From contig NZ_BMVF01000001.1 in NCBI RefSeq assembly GCF_014650575.1, positions 124,001 to 188,000 of the forward strand: a stretch of DNA of 64,000 nt, read 5' to 3'. The notes under the pieces were generated by a model. It had not been told where the DNA came from. It searched no databases and worked only from the letters and a program-made list of their open reading frames with translations. Below are positions 30,775 to 39,503 of the stretch, in pieces. The position numbers and the translations under genes were made by a program. This DNA is from Streptomyces naganishii JCM 4654. GTDB lineage: Bacteria; Actinomycetota; Actinomycetes; Streptomycetales; Streptomycetaceae. How positions within the stretch are numbered: position 1 is the first letter of the stretch; every line of letters starts with the position of its first letter.

Positions 30775-32415
30775 ATGACGGAACGACCCGCGCAGCGCAC
30801 TCCCAACCGCCAGCTCGCCGCGCTCATCGCAGAAGCGGGATTCTCCAACGCCGGTCTGGCCCGTCGCGTCGACCAGCTCGGCCTCGAACACGGACTGGAC
30901 CTCAGATACGACAAGACCTCGGTCACCCGCTGGCTGCGCGGCCAGCAACCGCGCGGGACCACGCCCGCGCTGATCGCGGAGGTCTTCACACGCCGCCTCG
31001 GCCGCCGGCTGACCGCCCAGGACCTCGGCCTGGACGCCTGCGCGCCGGTCTACGCGGGGCTGGAGTTCGCCGCCACCCCCGAGGAGGCCGTCGACATCGT
31101 CAGCGGGCTGTGGCGCAAGGACTCCGGCAGCCATGCCGAGCTGCGCAAGATCGCCTTCACACCGGCGGGGCTCGTGGTGCCCAGCCGGGACTGGCTGATC
31201 GGGCGGGCGGACGACCGGGTCGCCCGCGGGGACCTGGCGGGCGGCCGCGTCCCGGCGCAGAGCCGGCCGGCGGGCGAGCTCCCGCCGGGGCCGCCCGGGG
31301 TGCCCGGGGGCCCGGGGCCGGGGACGCCGGGCCCGTCCGGCGGGACCGGCGCGGGCGGTGGGTTCGGGGTGCCCGGGGCGGCCGGGCTGTCCGGCGTGCC
31401 GGGAGCGTCCGGGGGCCCCGGTACGGCCGGCGCCTCCGGGGTCTTCGGTGTTCTCGGGGTGCCCCGGCAGCGCGGGCAGGCCGAGCGGGGCGGGACCGAG
31501 CGGGAGCCCGGCCAGCGGGTCACCGCCGGGGACATCGGCGCGCTGCGCTCGGTCGCAGAGCTGTTCCGCACCCTCGACGACATGTACGGCGGCGGCCACG
31601 CCCGCCAGGCTCTCGTGCGCTACCTGGAGCACGAGTGCGAGCCGATGCTGCGCGGCACCTACGGCGAGCAGAGCGGCCGCCGGCTGTTCGGCGCGGCCGC
31701 CGACCTGACCCGGCTCGCCGGGTGGACCTCGTACGACATCGCCGCGCACGGGCTCGCCCAGCGCTACTTCGTGCAGGCCCTGCGGCTAGCCCAGGCCGCC
31801 GGCGACCGGCCCTACGGCGCCTACGTGCTGGTCACCATGAGCCGGCAGGCCGTCTATCTGGCGCACGGGCGGGAGGCGGTCCAGCTCGCGCGGGTGGCCC
31901 AGCAGGGGCTCGGCACCACCGCGCCGCCCGTTGTCCAGGCGCTGCTGCACGCCGCCGAGGCACGCGCGCACGGCGTGCTCGGCGAGGCGCGCGCCTGCAC
32001 CGCCTCCCTGGTGCGCGCCGAGCGCGCCCTGGAGGCAGCGCGGCCCGGCGACGAGGTGCCGTTCTGGGCGCGCTTCTTCGACGAGGCCCAGCTCGCCGAC
32101 GAGTTCGGGCACTGCCACCGGGACCTCCAGCAGTACCGCGCCGCCGCGCAGTACGCCGAGCGCTCCCTGCAACTGCGCGCCCCGGCGTACGCCCGCAGCC
32201 GGCTGTTCTGCCGGGTCGTCCTCGCCACCGCCCGGCTCGGCCTCGGCGACCTGGACCAGGCCTGCCGGCTGGGCGCGGAGGCCGCGGCCCAGGCCGCCGA
32301 GATGCGCTCGGTACGGGCGGTGGAGTACGTCAGGGACTTCGAACGCCGCCTGGAGCCCTACAGGGACGCAGCACCCGTACGCACCTACCGCGACAAGGTG
32401 GCGGCCCTGGGCTGA
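30775..32415 (+). CDS. NsdA-like regulator with N-terminal HTH and TPR-type C-domain
   Basis: A 546-residue protein. Residues 10-95 form a helix-turn-helix unit (RQLAALIAEAGFSNAGLARR, YDKTSVTRWLRGQQPRGTTP) like that in NsdA, the S. coelicolor repressor-type regulator of sporulation and antibiotics. Residues 160-245 are a collagen-like Gly-Pro-rich linker (PPGPPGVPGGPGPGTPG). The C-terminal half (about 255-546) is a chain of helical repeats typical of TPR sensor domains. ATG 30775 is preceded by CAGGAG about 11 bases away. Target genes are unknown. It ends at a bidirectional terminator. Confidence 0.75.
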   Translation: MTERPAQRTPNRQLAALIAEAGFSNAGLARRVDQLGLEHGLDLRYDKTSVTRWLRGQQPRGTTPALIAEVFTRRLGRRLTAQDLGLDACAPVYAGLEFAATPEEAVDIVSGLWRKDSGSHAELRKIAFTPAGLVVPSRDWLIGRADDRVARGDLAGGRVPAQSRPAGELPPGPPGVPGGPGPGTPGPSGGTGAGGGFGVPGAAGLSGVPGASGGPGTAGASGVFGVLGVPRQRGQAERGGTEREPGQRVTAGDIGALRSVAELFRTLDDMYGGGHARQALVRYLEHECEPMLRGTYGEQSGRRLFGAAADLTRLAGWTSYDIAAHGLAQRYFVQALRLAQAAGDRPYGAYVLVTMSRQAVYLAHGREAVQLARVAQQGLGTTAPPVVQALLHAAEARAHGVLGEARACTASLVRAERALEAARPGDEVPFWARFFDEAQLADEFGHCHRDLQQYRAAAQYAERSLQLRAPAYARSRLFCRVVLATARLGLGDLDQACRLGAEAAAQAAEMRSVRAVEYVRDFERRLEPYRDAAPVRTYRDKVAALG

Positions 32416-32445
32416 CCGCCCGCGCGCGGGCGGCCAGCCCAGGGC
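32404..32445. terminator. Bidirectional terminator overlapping a stop codon
   Basis: A 42-bp palindrome: 10-bp outer arms (GCCCTGGGCT and complement), a 2-nt mismatch, and 9-bp inner arms (CCGCCCGCG and complement). The regulator's stop codon is inside the left arm. Confidence 0.85.
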
Positions 32446-32451
32446 CCGGTG

Positions 32452-33873
32452 TCAGGCGGCCGCTCGTGGGGTGGCAGGGGGTGGGTCCGCCTGGTGGAGG
32501 GGGCGCTTGGCGCAGAGGTCCGTGAGGATGGCCGCCGAGGCCCGGTGGGCCGAGTGGAGGGCGCCCTGGACCGTGCTGGTGTCCCGGTGGTCGCCGCACA
32601 CGTACAGGCCCGCCAGCAGGCGCACCGGCCGCCGCAGGTCGTGCGGCGGCCGCATGGCGGGCACGGCCTCGGCGGTGTGGTGCACCGCCAGGGTCTCCCA
32701 GCGCGCCGTCGAGGTGCCGTAGAGCCGGGACAGGTGGATGCGTACGGCGGTGTCGGCCTCCGCCGGGCACGGGCCGAGAACGGTCGACGAGATCAGCGCC
32801 CGGCCGGCCGGCGCGCGGGCCGGGTCGACCCGGCTGACCACGGCCGTGTGCGCGACCGGGCCCCCGCGGTCGGAGTCGAGCAGCAGGTAGCCGCCCGTGG
32901 CCGGGGGATCGTCCGTGGTGTGGTGCACGACCGTCACGGGGTGGAAGTCCGGGACTCGCAGGCCGGGCAGCAGTTCGGCGGCGGCGCGCGCGTCGGTGGC
33001 GACCAGCACGGCCCGGCAGCGGATCTCGCCGTGCTCCGCCGTGGTCACCGAGGTGGTGGAGACGGCGGTGACCCGCACTCCGGTGCGCACGGTGCCCGGC
33101 GGCAGCGCGGCGGCGAGCAGCTCGGGCACGACCTCGGCGCCGCCCTCCGGCAGACACAGCCGCCCGCTCGCGAAGGAGCGCAGCGCGAGGTCGGCGCACC
33201 GGCTGGAGGTGGTGAGGTCCGGGTCGCACAGCAGGGTGGCCAGCAGGGGCCGCAGGAAGCCGTCCACGGTGCGGGCGGGCAGGCCGCGGGCCGCCAGGGC
33301 CTGAGCCGCGGGCATCTCGGGGCGGGCCAGCAGGCGCTCCACGGGCGTGGCGGCGAACCGGGTGAGCGCCGAGCCGAGCCGCGCCTGGTCGACGGCGGTG
33401 CCCAGCGGGGCGCCGGCCCGGGGCCGTGGCAGGGCGGCGGTCCGGGGCCGTGGCAGGGCGGCGGAACGCAGGGCGCGCGCCCGGACAGGGGGCGCGGCGG
33501 ACGACCGGGGGGCGCTCGCAAGGGCGCGTACGGCGTGCAGTGCGCTCCTTGCGCTACCTCCGCGCGCCGGGGCGCCCGCGCGGAGGCGCCGCCCGTCGCT
33601 GTGCAGCAGGACTCCCGGCGCGAAGGCGCGCAGCACCAGCGCGTCCAGGCCGGGACTGAGCTCCAGTTCGGGATACGACGTGGACAGCAGCTGCCCGATC
33701 CGGTCGAGCCGGAACCCGTCGACCTTCTCCGTCGACATGCGGCCACCCACGTAAGGGGCGGCCTCCAGCACTGCGGTTGTCACTCCTGCGCTGATCAGCC
33801 GATGCGCCGCCGAGAGTCCGGCGACTCCGGCTCCCACCACGACGACATCCGCCTGGTACGCGGGCTCAAGCAC
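32452..33873 (-). CDS. FAD-dependent amine-oxidase/desaturase-like oxidoreductase
   Basis: A 473-residue flavoprotein. The start is set at GTG 33873 because GAGGAGG lies 5 bases upstream and the dinucleotide-binding motif DVVVVGAGVAGLSAAHRL then lies at residues 9-26; GGRMS at about 52 is the second FAD motif. The C-terminal GLYVCGDHRDTSTVQGALHS is the FAD-binding tail typical of phytoene-desaturase/amine-oxidase relatives. Residues 110-165 include a low-complexity stretch from a 24-bp repeat encoding ALPRPRTA. The substrate is unknown. It is followed (in direction of transcription) by the terminator. Confidence 0.82.
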   Translation of the reverse strand: MLEPAYQADVVVVGAGVAGLSAAHRLISAGVTTAVLEAAPYVGGRMSTEKVDGFRLDRIGQLLSTSYPELELSPGLDALVLRAFAPGVLLHSDGRRLRAGAPARGGSARSALHAVRALASAPRSSAAPPVRARALRSAALPRPRTAALPRPRAGAPLGTAVDQARLGSALTRFAATPVERLLARPEMPAAQALAARGLPARTVDGFLRPLLATLLCDPDLTTSSRCADLALRSFASGRLCLPEGGAEVVPELLAAALPPGTVRTGVRVTAVSTTSVTTAEHGEIRCRAVLVATDARAAAELLPGLRVPDFHPVTVVHHTTDDPPATGGYLLLDSDRGGPVAHTAVVSRVDPARAPAGRALISSTVLGPCPAEADTAVRIHLSRLYGTSTARWETLAVHHTAEAVPAMRPPHDLRRPVRLLAGLYVCGDHRDTSTVQGALHSAHRASAAILTDLCAKRPLHQADPPPATPRAAA

Positions 33874-34076
33874 GTGCCCCTCCTCGAGGTTGCGCGGCCG
33901 GTGGGTCAGTGATGCCCTCAACAGGCCTTGGGAATACCCGAGTTCGGGTCGAGGTTAGGGCCGTTACCGGTCACGAACAGTCGCGCATGGGCAGGGCACG
34001 GTCGCACGGCGGTCGCATGCGATCGCAAGCCGCCGCGGCCACGATCGCAAGGCGTCCAACGGCCGCGCGGCAGGCG

Positions 34077-34973
34077 TCACAGGGCCGCGCGGAGGGCGTC
34101 CTCGATCCCCGGGAACGCGAAGGAGAACCCGGACTCCAGCAGCCGCTTCGGCACCACCCGCGCGCTCCCCAGCACGTCCCCCGCCATCTCCCCGAGCACC
34201 GCCCGCAGTACGGGCGCCGGCACCGCGAACGGCGCCGGCCGCCGCAGCACCCGCCCCATCGCCGCCGTGATCTCACGGTTCGTCAGCGGCTCGGGCGCGG
34301 TCAGGTTCACCGGCCCCGAAAGGCCCTCGCTGTCCAGGAGATGGCGCAGCGCGGCCACCTCGTCGTGCAGCGCGATGAACGACCAGTACTGCGCCCCGCT
34401 CCCCAGCCGCCCGCCCAGGCCCGCCTTGAACAGCGGGAACAGCCGCCCCCACGCCCCGCCCCCGCGGGCCACCACCAGCCCGGTGCGCGCGAACACCGTC
34501 CGGACGCCCGCCTCCTGCGCCGGCGCCGCCGCCTCCTCCCACTCCACGCACAACCGCGGCAGGAAACCGTCCCCGGGCGGCGCGTCCTCGTCCACGGCCC
34601 GGTCGCCCGTGTCGCCGTAGAAGCCGATCGCGCTGCCGCTCACGAACACGCGCGGGGGAGTGTCGAGCGAGGCCACCGCCTCCGCGAGCGCCGCCGTGCC
34701 GAGCACCCGGCTGTCCCGGATCTTGCGCTTGTACGCGTCCGTCCAGCGGTGGTCGCCCACCCCCGCGCCCGCCAGGTTCACCACCGCGTCGCACCCGGCG
34801 AGCCCCGCCGCGTCCACGTACTGCCTGTCCGGGTCCCAGGACACCTCGTCCCCGCCGCGGGCCGAACGGCGCACCAGGCGCACCACCTCGTGCCCGTCCG
34901 CGGCCAGGGACCGCACCAGCGCGCTGCCGATCAGACCGGACGCGCCGGCCACCGCGATTCGCCTGTGTTCCAT
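34077..34973 (-). CDS. TIGR01777-family SDR protein (YfcH/Rv2216-like)
   Basis: A 298-residue atypical short-chain dehydrogenase-like protein. RIAVAGASGLIGSALVRSLA near the N-terminus is the nucleotide-binding glycine motif; SGSAIGFYGDTG and LCVEWEEAA follow as in TIGR01777 proteins, and the C-terminal DUF1731-like segment includes LLESGFSFAFPGIEDALRA. The equivalent M. tuberculosis gene Rv2216 lies between dlaT and lipB, so the gene belongs to the same conserved lipoate/PDH neighbourhood. The substrate is unknown; the family has been described as nucleotide-sugar epimerase-like and as involved in cell division. Confidence 0.88.
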   Translation of the reverse strand: MEHRRIAVAGASGLIGSALVRSLAADGHEVVRLVRRSARGGDEVSWDPDRQYVDAAGLAGCDAVVNLAGAGVGDHRWTDAYKRKIRDSRVLGTAALAEAVASLDTPPRVFVSGSAIGFYGDTGDRAVDEDAPPGDGFLPRLCVEWEEAAAPAQEAGVRTVFARTGLVVARGGGAWGRLFPLFKAGLGGRLGSGAQYWSFIALHDEVAALRHLLDSEGLSGPVNLTAPEPLTNREITAAMGRVLRRPAPFAVPAPVLRAVLGEMAGDVLGSARVVPKRLLESGFSFAFPGIEDALRAAL

Positions 34974-35045
34974 GCGCCCATCCTGCCCCGCCGGGCGCCG
35001 GAAACCCTTCGGGCGCGGCGCGGTCACCGCCGTACAGTGACCCTC

Positions 35046-35540
35046 ATGCCGGCTCCGCACATACGCCCCGCCACGCCCGACGACGAGGACGCCCTCGGCC
35101 GCCTCGACCGCGCCACCTGGTCCACGCTGCACGCGGTCGGCCCGCGGCCCGCACAGCCGTACGAACCCTTCTTCACGCCCCGGTCGGGGCCCGGCGACCA
35201 CCTCGTCGCCGAACTCGACGGACGGCTGGTCGGCTACATCCGCCTCGGCTCCCCCACCGGACTGGCCTCCAACGCGCACGTACGGCAGATCCGCGGGCTC
35301 GCCGTCGCCGACGACGCGCGCGGCAAGGGCGTCGGACGCGCCCTGCTGCGGGCGGCCGTGGAGGAGGCCCGGCGGCAGGGCGCCCGCCGGATCAGCCTGC
35401 GGGTGCTGGGCCACAACACCCCGGCCCGCCGCCTGTACGAGTCCGAGGGGTTCGTGGTGGAGGGCGTCCAGCCGGAGGAGTTCCGGCTGGACGGCGCCTA
35501 CGTCGACGACGTGCTGATGGCCCGTCGCCTCACGACGTGA
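35046..35540 (+). CDS. GNAT-family N-acetyltransferase
   Basis: 164 residues. The acetyl-CoA pyrophosphate-binding motif A is LAVADDARGKGVGRALL at about 82-98 (R/Q-x-x-G-x-G/A form), and NTPARRLYESEGF is the usual motif B/C-terminal strand. The gene is divergent from the SDR gene with a 72-bp promoter gap and overlaps the convergent marP stop by 11 bp. Substrate unknown; members acetylate amines of proteins, sugars or drugs. Confidence 0.87.
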   Translation: MPAPHIRPATPDDEDALGRLDRATWSTLHAVGPRPAQPYEPFFTPRSGPGDHLVAELDGRLVGYIRLGSPTGLASNAHVRQIRGLAVADDARGKGVGRALLRAAVEEARRQGARRISLRVLGHNTPARRLYESEGFVVEGVQPEEFRLDGAYVDDVLMARRLTT

Positions 35541-36714
35541 CCAGGGAGCCCGTGTCCACCGGGGCGGTCGCGTGCGCCGCGCGGCGGGCGTCCGCGGCCA
35601 CCTCGGCCGCCGTCAGCACGTACCCCGTGTCGTTGTCCGAGGTGGAGCGGGCGAACACCACGCCGTAGACCCGGCCCTGCGTGGTCAGCAGGGGGCCGCC
35701 GGAGTTGCCGGGGCGGACGGTGGAGCGGATCGAGTAGATCTCGCGCGTGACCGTCGCGTCGTTGTAGATGTTCTGGCCGGTCGCCTGGATCCGGTTGGCC
35801 ACCGTCGCCGCCTGGAGGTTCAGCGAGCCGTCCTGCGGATAGCCCGCGACCACCGCCGAGTCCCCGCGCGCCGCCGTGGCGTCGAACTTCAGGACCGGGG
35901 CGCGCAGCCCGGGCACGTACAGCACGGCCACGTCGCGGTCCGGGTCGAAGAGGACCACCCGCGCCTCGTACCACCGGCCGACGCCGCCGACGCGGACCGT
36001 CGGGTCGTCGATGCCGGCCACCACGTGCGCGTTCGTCATCACGTGCTGCCGGGAGAAGACGAAGCCGCTGCCCTCGCGGCCCTGGTTGCCCGACGAGCCC
36101 TCGATCTTGACCGTGCTCAGGCGGGCCGCGCTGGTCGCGCTCGCCGTCACGCTGTCGCCCGAGGGCGCGGCGACACCCGCCGCCGGCTCGTTCTCGAACG
36201 GGTTGAAGACCTGCGGGAAACCCGCCTCGGTCAGCGCGGAGGTGGCCCGCGAGAACCACGCCGGAGTCGTGTCCGGCATCGCCCGCTGCACGGCCCCCAG
36301 CAGCGTCGAGTCGCGTATCGCCGACGTCACCACCGGGGAGGAGGACGCGCCGAGCACGCTCGCGGCCACCCAGGCCACGATCAGCACCGCCGCCGAGTTG
36401 GCCAGGGCCCCGCCCACGCCGTCCGCCACCCGCAGCGGCCCGCGGTCCAGCTCCCGGCGCAGCCGCAGCGCGAGCCGGCCCGCCAGCTCGTGCCCCACCA
36501 CCGCCGGGACCAGCACGGTGAGCACGGCCGTGACCGTCGCCGTCGTCGACCCGCGTGTGACCAGGCCCATGACCCAGGGCAGGATCCACACGCCGACGAC
36601 CGCGCCGCCGACGAACCCGGCCAGCGAGACACATCCGGCGACCAGCCCGCGCCGGTACCCGGACGCGGCGTAGGCGACGATCACCAGCAACAGCAGGAGG
36701 TCCAGCAGGTCCAC
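35530..36714 (-). CDS. marP: MarP-type membrane serine protease
   Basis: A 394-residue protease with four N-terminal transmembrane helices (CvpA-like domain, residues 1-125) and a periplasmic-side trypsin-like domain (about 195-385). The triad is His230 (TNAHVV), Asp261 (DRDVAVLY) and Ser338 (RPGNSGGP). This arrangement is that of M. tuberculosis MarP (Rv3671c), needed for acid and oxidative resistance through activation of peptidoglycan hydrolases. No PDZ domain is present. ATG 36714 is followed by MDLLDLLLLL. Next to it, divergent, is a peptidoglycan amidase gene, an interesting partner in that light. Confidence 0.93.
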   Translation of the reverse strand: MDLLDLLLLLVIVAYAASGYRRGLVAGCVSLAGFVGGAVVGVWILPWVMGLVTRGSTTATVTAVLTVLVPAVVGHELAGRLALRLRRELDRGPLRVADGVGGALANSAAVLIVAWVAASVLGASSSPVVTSAIRDSTLLGAVQRAMPDTTPAWFSRATSALTEAGFPQVFNPFENEPAAGVAAPSGDSVTASATSAARLSTVKIEGSSGNQGREGSGFVFSRQHVMTNAHVVAGIDDPTVRVGGVGRWYEARVVLFDPDRDVAVLYVPGLRAPVLKFDATAARGDSAVVAGYPQDGSLNLQAATVANRIQATGQNIYNDATVTREIYSIRSTVRPGNSGGPLLTTQGRVYGVVFARSTSDNDTGYVLTAAEVAADARRAAHATAPVDTGSLVTS

Positions 36715-36902
36715 GCACGCCGCCTTTCTCTCGGACCCTCAAGTACGTGGGGGACGGGTCCAGTGATCAGCCACACGCACGTGGGTCCGGGAACCGGCCA
36801 CGTGTACGTGTACCCACAGAAACGTCCCTGACCAGGACGATGGTTCCACCGGGTGGCACAACACACATCGCGGACGGGGCGGCAGGGGCCGAGAGTGATC
36901 AC

Positions 36903-37733
36903 ATGCGTGCTCTGGGAGAAGCGCGGCGGACCGGGGCACGGCGCCCGGGACCGCCGCGCCGCGCCGCCGTGGCGCTGCTGTGCTGTCTGCCGGTGGCCTG
37001 CGCCGCCGGCGCCCTGCTGCTGTACGGATACGGCACCGACCGTGCCGTATCCGTCTCCGCGCCCGCCTGGGCGCCCGCGCGGGTGACCGGCGCCCGCCCG
37101 GACGGCGCCGCCGTCCACGGCGCGCCCCGGCCGCGGATCGTGCCCCGCACCGCCTGGCTGGACTCCGGCGCACGGCACGCGCAGCCGCCGCCGCGCTACG
37201 ACGACAAGGTCGTCGCCGTCTTCCTTCACCACACCGACTCGCCCAACGGCTACTCCTGCGCCGACACCCCGCGCATCATCCGCCACCTCTACGCCGGCCA
37301 GACCGGCGCGCGCCGCTGGGACGACATCGGCTACAACTTCCTCGTCGACCGCTGCGGCACCATCTACGAGGGCCGGGCCGGCGGCGTCGACCGCGCCGTC
37401 ACCGGCGCCCACACCCAGGGCTTCAACCACCGCACCGCGGGCATCGCGGCCATCGGCACCTTCCCCGCCGGGGCGGAGGTGCCACGCGCCATGACCGACG
37501 CGATCGCCGCGCTGGCCGCCTGGAAGCTGGGCCTGGCGGGCATCGACCCGCGCGGGAGCGTCACGCTGATGTCGAGCAACGCGCACAGCCGCTACCGGGA
37601 GGGCACCACCGCCCTGCTCCCCGCCCTGGCCGGGCACACCGACGGCTACATGACCAACTGCCCCGGCGCCGCCCTCACCCTGCGCCTGCCCGCCATCAGG
37701 GAGGCCGCGGCACGGCTCCAGGGCAGGAACTGA
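36903..37733 (+). CDS. PGRP-type N-acetylmuramoyl-L-alanine amidase, membrane anchored
   Basis: 276 residues. An N-terminal basic segment and one hydrophobic helix (VALLCCLPVACAAGALLLYG, about 23-42) export or anchor the protein. The amidase/PGRP domain follows: RTAWLDSG near 82, FLHHTDSPNG with zinc-ligand His at 109/110, DIGYNFLVDRCGTIYEGR near 141, and HTDGYMTNCPG near 245 providing His and Cys ligands. It should cut the bond between MurNAc and L-alanine in peptidoglycan. Divergent from marP, whose mycobacterial counterpart activates a hydrolase. Confidence 0.88.
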   Translation: MRALGEARRTGARRPGPPRRAAVALLCCLPVACAAGALLLYGYGTDRAVSVSAPAWAPARVTGARPDGAAVHGAPRPRIVPRTAWLDSGARHAQPPPRYDDKVVAVFLHHTDSPNGYSCADTPRIIRHLYAGQTGARRWDDIGYNFLVDRCGTIYEGRAGGVDRAVTGAHTQGFNHRTAGIAAIGTFPAGAEVPRAMTDAIAALAAWKLGLAGIDPRGSVTLMSSNAHSRYREGTTALLPALAGHTDGYMTNCPGAALTLRLPAIREAAARLQGRN

Positions 37734-37744
37734 GGGCACCGGCC

Positions 37745-37835
37745 GAACGGCACCGCCTGGCGGCACCGTCTGACGGGACCGCTCCAACGGGACCGCCTGA
37801 CGGGACCGCCTGAACGGGACCCGGCCGGCACCGCC
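37745..37835. repeat. Degenerate 14-15-bp tandem repeats
   Basis: About six copies of GGCACCGCCTGGC / GGGACCGCCTGACG / GGGACCGCTCCAAC-type units fill the 113-bp space between the amidase and DUF4240 stop codons. Confidence 0.75.
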
Positions 37836-37846
37836 CGGTGCGGGTG

Positions 37847-38365
37847 CTACTCCCGGAACCGCTGCCACAGTCGCGGGTAGCGCTCCGCGAGCAGCCGGTC
37901 GTCCTCGAGGTCGAGCGGCGTGCCCTCCGGCTCCGCCGGGGCGGGCGGGATGCCGAGGTCGGGGGCGACGGTGCCGGTGAGCTGCTCGTAGGCCTCGTCG
38001 GCCGCGTACCCGAGCTCCTCGCCGTCGCCGTCGATCTCCTCGTCGAAGTCCTCCAGCAGCTCGGCCAGCGAGTCCGGGTCGTGCAGGGCCCCCTCGAACA
38101 CCTCCCGGCCCTGGCCGATCAGCCAGCAGCGGAAGAAGTCGAACGCGTCGTCGCTCGCCCCGTCGAGCAGTACCCACGCGGCGCCCCACAGGTCCCAGCG
38201 GTAGGCGCGGTTGTAGCGGGACTCGAAGTGACGGGCGAAGTCCAGGACCAGCTCGGGATCGCAGTCGAGCAGCCGTTCGACGAGCAGGTCGGCCTGCTCC
38301 TCCGCATCACCCTCGGCGGCCTCCCGGCTGCCGTCGATCAGCTCCCAGAACTCCGTCTCGTCCAT
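37847..38365 (-). CDS. DUF4240 domain protein
   Basis: A 172-residue acidic soluble protein starting MDETEFWELIDGSREAAEGD, the recognised opening of the DUF4240 family. Conserved Trp and Phe positions recur (WDLWGAAWVLLDG, DDAFDFFRCWLIGQGREVFE). The start is ATG 38365, with GTG 38368 immediately before it as an alternative. No catalytic site is evident. Related proteins occur as stand-alone copies in many Streptomyces genomes, sometimes near toxin-type genes; here no such neighbour exists. Function unknown. Confidence 0.85.
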   Translation of the reverse strand: MDETEFWELIDGSREAAEGDAEEQADLLVERLLDCDPELVLDFARHFESRYNRAYRWDLWGAAWVLLDGASDDAFDFFRCWLIGQGREVFEGALHDPDSLAELLEDFDEEIDGDGEELGYAADEAYEQLTGTVAPDLGIPPAPAEPEGTPLDLEDDRLLAERYPRLWQRFRE

Positions 38366-38421
38366 CACGGGTCAAGCATCGGCCCTCACCCCAGGGGGCG
38401 CACGTGGAGTACGGCGGATCG

Positions 38422-39423
38422 TTACGCATGCCTTGCACGCCCCCCGTACAGCGCGGCGAGCCGGGCCGCGTCCGCCGCGAGACGGGCCCGCAGGGACGCC
38501 GGCGCCAGCACCTCCGCCTCCGGGCCCAGCGAGGTGAGCTGGGCGTGGGCCACCTCCTCCGACTCCACCGGGACCGTCACCGTCACCCAGCCCGCCTCGT
38601 CCGGGGCGTCCGCTGCGGCCAGCGCCTCCCGCGCGGCCGCGGGATCCACGGCGTACGGCAACTGGCGCGTGCCCCGCGCGGACAGCCGCACCACCACCTC
38701 GGCGCGCAGGATCGAGCGGGCGAACTGCTCCGCCCGCTCCTCCCAGAAGGCCGGCAGATCGAAGTCCGGGTCCCGCTCGAAGCGCCCGCCGCCGTCCGCG
38801 GCCGACGGCTCCACGGCCGTGAACCGGTCGATGCGGTACACCCGGAAGGACCCCCGCCCCGTCACCCGGGCGCACAGGTACCAGACGCCCGCCTTGAGTA
38901 CGAGCCCGTACGGCTCCAGCTCCCGTACGGCCTCCTCCTCGCCGCGCCGGTAGCGCGCGGTGAGCCGCCGGTCGTCCCACACCGCGTCCGCCACCGCCGG
39001 CAGCAGCCCCGGCGTCTCCGGCCGCGTGAACCAGCCCGGCGCGTCCAGGTGGAAACGCTGCGCCGCCGTACGGGAGGCGTCCCTCAGCGACGGCAGCAGG
39101 GCGGCCGACACCTTCAGACGGGCGGCCGACGCCGCGTCCTGGAGCCCCATTTCCCGCAGCGCGCCCGGCACCCCGCTCAGGAACAGCGCCTCCGCCTCGC
39201 CGCGCGCCAGCCCTGTCAGCCGCGTGCGGTAGCCGCCCACCAGCCGGTACCCGCCACCGCGCCCCCGGTCCGCGTACACCGGCACCCCCGCCTCCGACAG
39301 CGCCTGCGCGTCCCGCGTCACCGTCCGCTCCGACACCTCCAGCTCCCGGGCCAGCTCCGCGGCCGTCATGGCCGGACGGGACTGGAGCAGCAGCACCATC
39401 TTGATGAGGCGGGCGGCACGCAT
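38422..39423 (-). CDS. YafY/DeoR-type HTH-WYL transcriptional regulator
   Basis: A 333-residue regulator. Residues 1-60 form a winged HTH (LQSRPAMTAAELARELEVSE then RTVTRDAQALSEAGVPV). The WYL sensor domain (about 140-225) contains YLCARVTGRGSFRVYRIDRF, matching the conserved strand-turn of ligand-binding WYL domains, and a C-terminal WCX-like domain follows. WYL regulators often sense nucleotides or single-stranded nucleic acid. Target genes cannot be read from position; aceE is next on the same strand but is transcribed toward it. Confidence 0.9.
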   Translation of the reverse strand: MRAARLIKMVLLLQSRPAMTAAELARELEVSERTVTRDAQALSEAGVPVYADRGRGGGYRLVGGYRTRLTGLARGEAEALFLSGVPGALREMGLQDAASAARLKVSAALLPSLRDASRTAAQRFHLDAPGWFTRPETPGLLPAVADAVWDDRRLTARYRRGEEEAVRELEPYGLVLKAGVWYLCARVTGRGSFRVYRIDRFTAVEPSAADGGGRFERDPDFDLPAFWEERAEQFARSILRAEVVVRLSARGTRQLPYAVDPAAAREALAAADAPDEAGWVTVTVPVESEEVAHAQLTSLGPEAEVLAPASLRARLAADAARLAALYGGRARHA

Positions 39424-39503
39424 GCGCCCATCATGCCCGGCGCCACCGACAGCGAAGGGGCACGGCGACCGCCGTACCCCTTCACCACAACCGCTCCTAC
39501 CGC

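Noticed and set aside
33418..33466. Frameshift in the FAD oxidoreductase at a 24-bp repeat
   Set aside because: The repeat is in frame (encodes ALPRPRTA twice) and the FAD-binding motifs on both sides are intact.
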